Origin: SIG565 sp964607025
GTDB taxonomy: Bacteria > Bacillota > Clostridia > Oscillospirales > Acutalibacteraceae
Length of the DNA: 64,000 nucleotides
Reading direction: 5' to 3'
Assembly (NCBI GenBank): GCA_964607025.1
Contig: CAZSIL010000002.1
Coordinates: 34,686 to 98,685, forward strand
The notes below the pieces were generated by a model that made no database searches, was not told the DNA's origin, and saw only the letters and a list, made by a program, of their open reading frames with translations. The translations under genes and the position numbers were made by a program. Below are positions 60,078-64,000 of the stretch, one piece after another; positions within the stretch are counted from its first letter, which is position 1, and each line of letters starts with the position of its first letter.

Positions 60078-60262
60078 TTTTCATAAAAAAGGTGCTTTTT
60101 CAACACCCTTTTATAACACCCCTAAAACCCTTTATTTATAAGGGTTTGCGACGACTTTAATTTTTAGCGAAAAATTGCTAATGTCGTTCGTTGACGACCG
60201 ATTATCGTGGGTTAGGGGGGAATTAGGGGGGAACGGAATAAAGCATTTGAAGAGCAAGACAA

Positions 60263-60296
60263 AAAAGGAAGACCGTTTTTTATTGGTCTTCCTTTT
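60263..60296 (-). terminator. Terminator of the small-ORF operon
   Basis: Minus strand AAAAGGAAGACC-AATAAAAAAC-GGTCTTCCTTTTTT, overlapping the stop codon of the last small gene. Confidence 0.88.
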
Positions 60297-60663
60297 CTGT
60301 TTCTTCTTTGATTTTCCATACATATTCTTCATATATTATATCCCACTCTGTTGTATATTTAAGATTGTTTTGAAAAAGAAATTTTTTGATTGTATCATAA
60401 ATATTTCTGTCAATACCTAAAATATGATTTTCTGTTGCTAAGTAATATCTACTCGTGGTATTTTCAATAGTCGGTTTGTAATTATAAATTTTTAAAGATT
60501 TGCCACGGAGTTCATATCTAAATTTATCGTTTATATTTATAAAAATTGAAAATTCAATAGTTCCTACCACAAACAATAGGTATGAGTTTTCGTCTAATTC
60601 TATTTTTTTATAGAATGGTTCTTTGATAATGTTAATATTTTTATTTTCTTTTTCTATACTCAT
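60280..60663 (-). CDS. Hypothetical protein, last gene of island operon
   Basis: A 127-residue soluble protein, alternating beta ('SYLLFVVGTIEFSIFININ') in the middle and helical at the C-terminus ('DTIKKFLFQNNLKYTTEWDIIYEEYVWKIKEE'). No family recognised. The ATG at 60663 lies one base after the stop of the previous gene, so translation is coupled; the longer frame, with a poly-Lys start, is an artefact of the acidic tail read in another frame. Confidence 0.55.
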   Translation of the reverse strand: MSIEKENKNINIIKEPFYKKIELDENSYLLFVVGTIEFSIFININDKFRYELRGKSLKIYNYKPTIENTTSRYYLATENHILGIDRNIYDTIKKFLFQNNLKYTTEWDIIYEEYVWKIKEETEKEDQ

Positions 60664-60664
60664 A

Positions 60665-60967
60665 TTATCTTTCTTCCCCTTGTTCTTCTTTTTCTTCTTC
60701 AATTTCTTCTTCCTTGATAATGCTATACAATTCTTCAATAAACATTTCTAATGCCTTGTCATAGTTAGCATCTCGTGGGAGTAGATAAGTTTTTATCAAT
60801 TCCCATTGGTCATCATAGTAAATAAGTATTCTATCTAATTCGTCCGATATTGCCGTATCTAAATTGTCATATTCGCCATTGTTGAGATAATCAACTATAT
60901 CGTGTGCCGTATCTATTGCGATACTTTTATTTTTGCTATAATCGTAATTTACTTCAAACTTTTTCAT
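60665..60967 (-). CDS. Hypothetical acidic protein, island operon
   Basis: A 100-residue acidic protein. The core 'AIDTAHDIVDYLNNGEYDNLDTAISDELDRILIYYDDQWELIKTYL' is helical, and the tail is almost pure Glu/Lys. Small acidic proteins of mobile elements sometimes mimic DNA to block restriction enzymes, but I see no specific antirestriction motif. The ATG at 60967 begins one base after the preceding stop. Confidence 0.55.
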   Translation of the reverse strand: MKKFEVNYDYSKNKSIAIDTAHDIVDYLNNGEYDNLDTAISDELDRILIYYDDQWELIKTYLLPRDANYDKALEMFIEELYSIIKEEEIEEEKEEQGEER

Positions 60968-60968
60968 T

Positions 60969-61259
60969 TTAATTTTTCTCACTTTCATATATTATTATTT
61001 TTTGTTGTATCTTAAAATTGTTTGGGGTTAATTGTTTGATTTCTTCATAATAGAGTGTTGATTTTTGAGTGTCCTTTGAGTATTCATACCTTACTCGGTA
61101 ATGGGTATCACCGTCTATGTAAACAATCGTTTCCGTTTTACGAACATTAAAATGTTCTTCACGGGTGTAAATGACACTTTCAAAAGTGGTAAAGGGGTTG
61201 AAAGATTTGTCTTGTAAAATCTTCAAAAGTGTTTTTTTACCTAAATACCTAAACTGCAT
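60969..61259 (-). CDS. Hypothetical protein, first gene of island operon
   Basis: A 96-residue mostly beta protein with many Tyr and Lys ('TETIVYIDGDTHYRVRYEYSKDTQKSTLYYEE'). AAAGGAG stands 6 bases before the ATG, the best ribosome site in this operon. No family recognised. It is preceded by a 170-base leader with an internal terminator. Confidence 0.6.
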   Translation of the reverse strand: MQFRYLGKKTLLKILQDKSFNPFTTFESVIYTREEHFNVRKTETIVYIDGDTHYRVRYEYSKDTQKSTLYYEEIKQLTPNNFKIQQKIIIYESEKN

Positions 61260-61345
61260 ATTCTACTCCTTTCTATAAGATTTAATTTCAGTATGTAAGA
61301 ATGGGACTATAAAAAAGTTTTTCTGCATAACTTTTTTGTTTTTCC

Positions 61346-61400
61346 AAAAGAAAAAAGAGATACACTTACCCTTTTTTCTTTGGGTTTGTGTATCTCTTTT
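61346..61400 (-). promoter_or_regulatory. Leader terminator/attenuator of the island operon
   Basis: AAAAGAGATACAC and GTGTATCTCTTTT are perfect 13-base inverted arms, with CCC/GGG able to pair inside the loop; on the minus strand TTTTTT follows the right arm. It lies between the promoter (61438-61467) and the first gene (61259), so most transcripts should stop here unless it is opened. A short frame through it (ATG at 61424 or 61433 to stop at 61263) encodes 'RDTQTQRKKGKCISFFFWK', but no ribosome site precedes it. A second A/T hairpin with AAAAAAGTT/AACTTTTTT arms follows at about 61308-61338. Confidence 0.7.
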
Positions 61401-61437
61401 GTTGTGTTGTTGGTTGTTTATCATTGAGTGCATTAAG

Positions 61438-61467
61438 AGTATAGCACCCATTTTAAGAACAAGTCAA
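61438..61467 (-). promoter_or_regulatory. Promoter of island small-ORF operon
   Basis: Minus strand TTGACT, 18-base spacer, TATACT. Transcription would start near 61431. Confidence 0.7.
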
Positions 61468-61502
61468 TACCCCCGAAACGAGCAAAAAATCAAATGCAAC
61501 AG

Positions 61503-61549
61503 TTAAAATGTATCACGGGGTTTATAACCGGATTCCGTGCTACATTTAA
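61503..61549. repeat. Imperfect inverted repeat
   Basis: TTAAAATGTATCACGG and CCGTGCTACATTTAA flank an 18-base loop. It lies just past the stop of the gene at 61568 and has no T tract, so a regulatory or protein-binding site is as likely as a terminator. Confidence 0.45.
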
Positions 61550-61567
61550 GATGTGCCACATAAAATT

Positions 61568-61810
61568 TTAATCGTTGAGAATATCCGCAGATAAAAAGCA
61601 AGTTACCGTTCCCGTTGGTTTTTCTTCGGGGGGTTCGGCAAAAACTTCTTGAATGTTTTTCGCCCACTCCTGCTCTTGTTCCTTTTGTCTTAATCGTTCT
61701 CGGACCTCTTCCATTTTTCGCTGATTTTCCTGCCGAATAATTTTTATTCGTTCTTCGCCACTCAATTCCCGTACCTTTTGTGCCATAACAAAATCGGTCA
61801 ATTTACCCAT
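61568..61810 (-). CDS. Small helical protein of the island
   Basis: An 80-residue protein, strongly helical and charged in the middle ('RIKIIRQENQRKMEEVRERLRQKEQEQEW', probable coiled coil). AAAGGAGTGG precedes the ATG at 61810. Its start lies inside the last codons of the ribbon-helix-helix gene, so the two are cotranslated. No family recognised; it could be a partner of that regulator. Confidence 0.6.
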   Translation of the reverse strand: MGKLTDFVMAQKVRELSGEERIKIIRQENQRKMEEVRERLRQKEQEQEWAKNIQEVFAEPPEEKPTGTVTCFLSADILND

Positions 61811-61976
61811 TGTCGCCACTCCTTTTAACATCTTCGGGAAACACCAAAATGTCTAAATACTCTTCTACCCAATGTCGCAGGACTTTTGATTGAGAAACCT
61901 TTTCCTGTTCTGCCACCTTTTCAATTTTTGCCTTTGTTTCGGGCGATACATACATTTTCTGCATAACCTTTTTCAA
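61803..61976 (-). CDS. Ribbon-helix-helix (CopG/Arc-type) DNA-binding protein
   Basis: A 57-residue protein with TTG start after GGAAAGGAGTGG. 'MQKMYVSPETKAKIEKVAEQ' followed by 'KVSQSKVLRHWVEEYLDI' gives the beta strand, helix A, turn and helix B of the ribbon-helix-helix fold. Such proteins act as dimeric repressors or relaxosome and antitoxin components on mobile elements. It overlaps the next gene by 8 bases; the pair resembles an antitoxin-like operon, although the partner is not a recognisable toxin. Confidence 0.7.
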   Translation of the reverse strand: MKKVMQKMYVSPETKAKIEKVAEQEKVSQSKVLRHWVEEYLDILVFPEDVKRSGDNG

Positions 61977-62070
61977 GTTACCACTCCTTTCAATTTGATA
62001 CCTTAAATATGAAAGACACCGAGCAAAAATGAAAAAAAGTGGGACTATTTTAAGTGTTTTGGGTTGGTAA

Positions 62071-62099
62071 TTGAATTTTGGTGTGCTTTGTAGTATAAT
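62071..62099 (+). promoter_or_regulatory. Promoter of the rightward island genes
   Basis: TTGAAT, 17-base spacer, TATAAT, about 29 bases before the start at 62128. Coordinates may be off by one or two bases. Confidence 0.65.
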
Positions 62100-62127
62100 G
62101 GTAGAAAAGTGCCGAAAGGAACGGAAT

Positions 62128-62511
62128 ATGGAAAATAGAGATTTTTACAATGCTTTGATAAATGCGATTGAACGGACAAAAGCAAACGAAATATACGATA
62201 AGGTAATTAAACAATTTTTTGATGTATTTGAAATCTTCGGGTTGAAAGATTTAGAAGAGTACAGAGAAGATATTGACTATAAAAAAGTATTTTTGCGGAT
62301 ATATTATGATTATATACACGAAACAAGTTTTAATCACGATTACGAGGGCAGAAGTACATCAAGTATGGAAGAAGATGCCACGGTGGCGATTTTTGAAACA
62401 GTAATGTACCGTGTGAGCGGTAATAACAACGATATTCTTAAACAGTATAAAAGAAGAGATATTACCGATTTAGAATACAACGATTTAATTAAAATTTATA
62501 GTCCTTCTTGA
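62128..62511 (+). CDS. Hypothetical protein preceding type III methyltransferase
   Basis: A 127-residue soluble, mainly helical protein ('FYNALINAIERTKANEIYDKVIKQFFDVFEIFGLKDLEEYRED'). AAAGGAACGG lies before the ATG at 62128; the longer frame begins inside the promoter. I do not recognise it. It lies 78 bases before the methyltransferase gene and probably shares its transcript, so a role with the restriction-modification system or island maintenance is possible. Confidence 0.6.
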   Translation: MENRDFYNALINAIERTKANEIYDKVIKQFFDVFEIFGLKDLEEYREDIDYKKVFLRIYYDYIHETSFNHDYEGRSTSSMEEDATVAIFETVMYRVSGNNNDILKQYKRRDITDLEYNDLIKIYSPS

Positions 62512-62589
62512 CACCATTTTCTTGCAAGAAATGGCAAATTTCTATATGATGTTGATACTTAATTATTGAACGAAAACAAGGAGTAAGTT

Positions 62590-64000
62590 ATGGCAAACTT
62601 ATCACAAGAGAAAAGGAAACGAATGTTGGAGTTTCTGCAACAGATACGGGCAGAACACACAGACGATGCCTCAATTATTGCAATCAATGAAATTGAAAGC
62701 GAACTGACCTCAAAGAAATACGGGTTGGTGTGGGAAGAACACACCGAAGAAGTGGACGAACAGATTAAACATAATGTCCCCGTATTTACCGAAGTCAGCG
62801 ACAAAATTATCACCACGGACGAAAACCTACCCTATAACTTTCTGTTAGAGGGTGATAATTTGCACTCCCTTAAACTCCTTGAAAAGACCCACAAAGGCAA
62901 GATTGATTTAATCTACATAGACCCACCGTATAATACGGGTAATAAAGATTTTATATATAGCGATAAAATGGTCGGTCTTGATGACGGTTTTAGACACAGT
63001 AAATGGTTATCCTTTATGAAAACCCGTCTTGACCTTGCAAAAGCATTGTTAAGTGAAAAAGGACTAATTTTTATCAGCATTGATGATAACGAGGTTGCAC
63101 AGTTAAAATTATTGTGTGATGAAATTTTTGGTTTTGGAAATTTTAGGGGACAAATTGTAAGAGCAACGGGGACACCAACAGGACAAGGAAATGCAATACT
63201 ATCTAATGAATTTGATTATATTTTAGTCTATTCAAAAACAGATAAAGCAGTATTTAATGGTGTACCTTTTGATGAAGAGGACGAAAAAATCTATAATTTG
63301 CAGGACGAATACGGAAAGTATCTTTTAAGACCTTTAAGAAAAACGGGTGGCGAGGATAAAAGAGAAGATAGACCGAGTATGTTTTATCCCGTAATTTCCC
63401 CTGACGGAACAGAAGTTTTTCCTATCGCACCAAGTGGATATGAAAGTCGGTGGAGATGTCAAAAAAGCACTTACGAAAACTTGTTGTCCGAACATAGAAT
63501 TGAATGGAAGAAAGATAAAAATGGGTGGAAAGTTTATCAAAAATTCTATTTAGAGGGAAGATTAAAACAACCGAGTAATTTATGGGTTGGAATAGAGGGA
63601 AATAAAAAAGCGACAATAACATTAAAAAATATTTTGGGGGTTAATGATTTCTCTTTTCCAAAACCCGTAGAACTTATTTCCCGTGTTTTACAGATTTCTT
63701 CACAGAAAGATAGCATTGTGTTAGACTTCTTTGCAGGAAGTGGAACAACGGCACAAGCGGTTATGGAATTGAACAAGCAGGACGGGGGTAATCGCCGTTT
63801 TATTCTCTGCACGAATAACGAGAACGGTATTTGTGAAAACATTACCTATCAGCGAATAAAAACCGTAATTACGGGCAAGAGAGCAGACGGTACGGAATAC
63901 GGCGAGGGTATCCCTGCAAACCTTAAATATTTCAAAACGGACTATATCGCTAAAACGAGCGAAGACGAAGATTATTCAGTTAGCGATAAACTGTTGGAAC
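62590..64000 (+). CDS. Type III restriction-modification methyltransferase (Mod), 3' end beyond window
   Basis: 470 codons are present with no stop before base 64000. AAGGAG lies 6 bases before the ATG. It is a beta-class N6-adenine methyltransferase: catalytic motif IV 'IDLIYIDPPYNTGNKDF' near residue 108-124, target-recognition region in the middle (about 180-370), and SAM-binding motif I 'VLDFFAGSGTTAQAV' near 377-391, the order of type III Mod proteins. Mod alone methylates DNA and with Res forms the restriction enzyme; the res gene should follow past the window. It protects the element or host from foreign DNA. No simple-sequence repeat suggesting phase variation is visible in the part seen. 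Confidence 0.93.
   Translation, partial: MANLSQEKRKRMLEFLQQIRAEHTDDASIIAINEIESELTSKKYGLVWEEHTEEVDEQIKHNVPVFTEVSDKIITTDENLPYNFLLEGDNLHSLKLLEKTHKGKIDLIYIDPPYNTGNKDFIYSDKMVGLDDGFRHSKWLSFMKTRLDLAKALLSEKGLIFISIDDNEVAQLKLLCDEIFGFGNFRGQIVRATGTPTGQGNAILSNEFDYILVYSKTDKAVFNGVPFDEEDEKIYNLQDEYGKYLLRPLRKTGGEDKREDRPSMFYPVISPDGTEVFPIAPSGYESRWRCQKSTYENLLSEHRIEWKKDKNGWKVYQKFYLEGRLKQPSNLWVGIEGNKKATITLKNILGVNDFSFPKPVELISRVLQISSQKDSIVLDFFAGSGTTAQAVMELNKQDGGNRRFILCTNNENGICENITYQRIKTVITGKRADGTEYGEGIPANLKYFKTDYIAKTSEDEDYSVSDKLLE

Larger units (their letters stand above)
60078..64000. mobile_element. Left end of a putative integrated element (continues past window)
   Basis: Everything right of the tRNA fragment differs from the core genome: short unrecognised ORFs, a ribbon-helix-helix protein and a type III methyltransferase. 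Given the orientation of the tRNA fragment, the element should extend rightward to an intact tRNA-Gln beyond 64000. No integrase lies in the visible part. 60078-60262 has no gene; it contains the hairpin AACCCTTTATTTATAAGGGTT (60128-60149) and a tandem TTAGGGGGGAA pair near 60213-60235 that could be protein-binding sites. Confidence 0.6.

Noticed and set aside
60664..60738. Lys-rich N-terminal extension of the last island gene
   Set aside because: It is the Glu-rich end of the preceding gene read in another frame; the ATG at 60663 fits the coupled start pattern.
61803..62511. Complete toxin-antitoxin system around the RHH gene
   Set aside because: Only the RHH part is recognisable; neither neighbouring protein has a known toxin motif, so I did not call a system.

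Overview
The window reads as a chromosomal segment of an anaerobic low-to-mid GC Bacillota, most likely class Clostridia (Oscillospirales or Lachnospirales-like gut lineage). The basis is a six-gene Rnf complex (CDGEAB order), an NfnAB-type transhydrogenase pair, an hrcA-grpE-dnaK-dnaJ operon behind CIRCE, a SleB-type wall hydrolase, AGGAGG ribosome sites, frequent GTG/TTG starts, and cohesin/dockerin surface proteins. I could run no database search, so family names rest on motifs and remembered family features.

Layout. 0-2.2 kb: tail of a D-Ala-D-Ala carboxypeptidase, pgi and a small P-loop protein. 2.2-10 kb (mostly minus): CmpB-type membrane protein, PqqD-like protein with an OPT oligopeptide transporter, pepD, a ZIP transporter, trxB-trxA, a YwaF-type membrane protein and a TetR regulator facing a small membrane-protein operon (10.0-10.9 kb). 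11-15.8 kb (minus): rhamnosidase-like enzyme, SGNH hydrolase, class C beta-lactamase-like hydrolase and a helical-repeat membrane protein. 16.1 kb: initiator tRNA-Met. 16.2-19.1 kb: znuABC-type zinc transport with its own Fur-family regulator and a visible operator. 19.1-24.1 kb: rnfCDGEAB.

24.1-25.7 kb holds what I consider the most interesting locus: a yybP-ykoY (Mn2+) riboswitch with an overlapping terminator, ahead of a lone oxaloacetate-decarboxylase-beta-like membrane protein and a 43-residue OadG-like subunit, with no decarboxylase alpha subunit nearby. 25.7-28.8 kb: Wzy_C/O-antigen-ligase-type protein coupled to a lipoprotein transpeptidase. 28.9-37.3 kb: a 2142-residue BspA-type leucine-rich protein carrying both a cohesin and a dockerin, and a second cohesin protein; both share Cys-rich repeats. 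37.4-43.2 kb: SleB-like hydrolase and the heat-shock operon, into which a four-helix-bundle gene flanked by a repeat motif is inserted between dnaK and dnaJ. 43.3-53.4 kb: GH20 hexosaminidase, trmL, glycolytic pgk-tpiA-gpmI, KDPG aldolase and nfnAB. 53.5-59.6 kb: a decayed GH2 start, then a LacI-type regulator with a malto-oligosaccharide ABC importer (no ATPase gene here) and malQ.

60.0-64.0 kb: the left end of what looks like an integrated element. A 3' fragment of tRNA-Gln(CTG), followed by its terminator, marks the junction. To its right lie small unrecognised ORFs behind an attenuator-like leader, a ribbon-helix-helix protein and the 5' part of a type III restriction-modification methyltransferase that runs off the window. 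The integrase and the restored tRNA should lie beyond base 64000.

Together the core genes describe a fermenter that breaks down peptides and glycans, uses glycolysis, and links ferredoxin, NAD(P)H and an ion gradient through Rnf and Nfn. The OadB-like protein may draw on or export through that ion economy under Mn2+ control.
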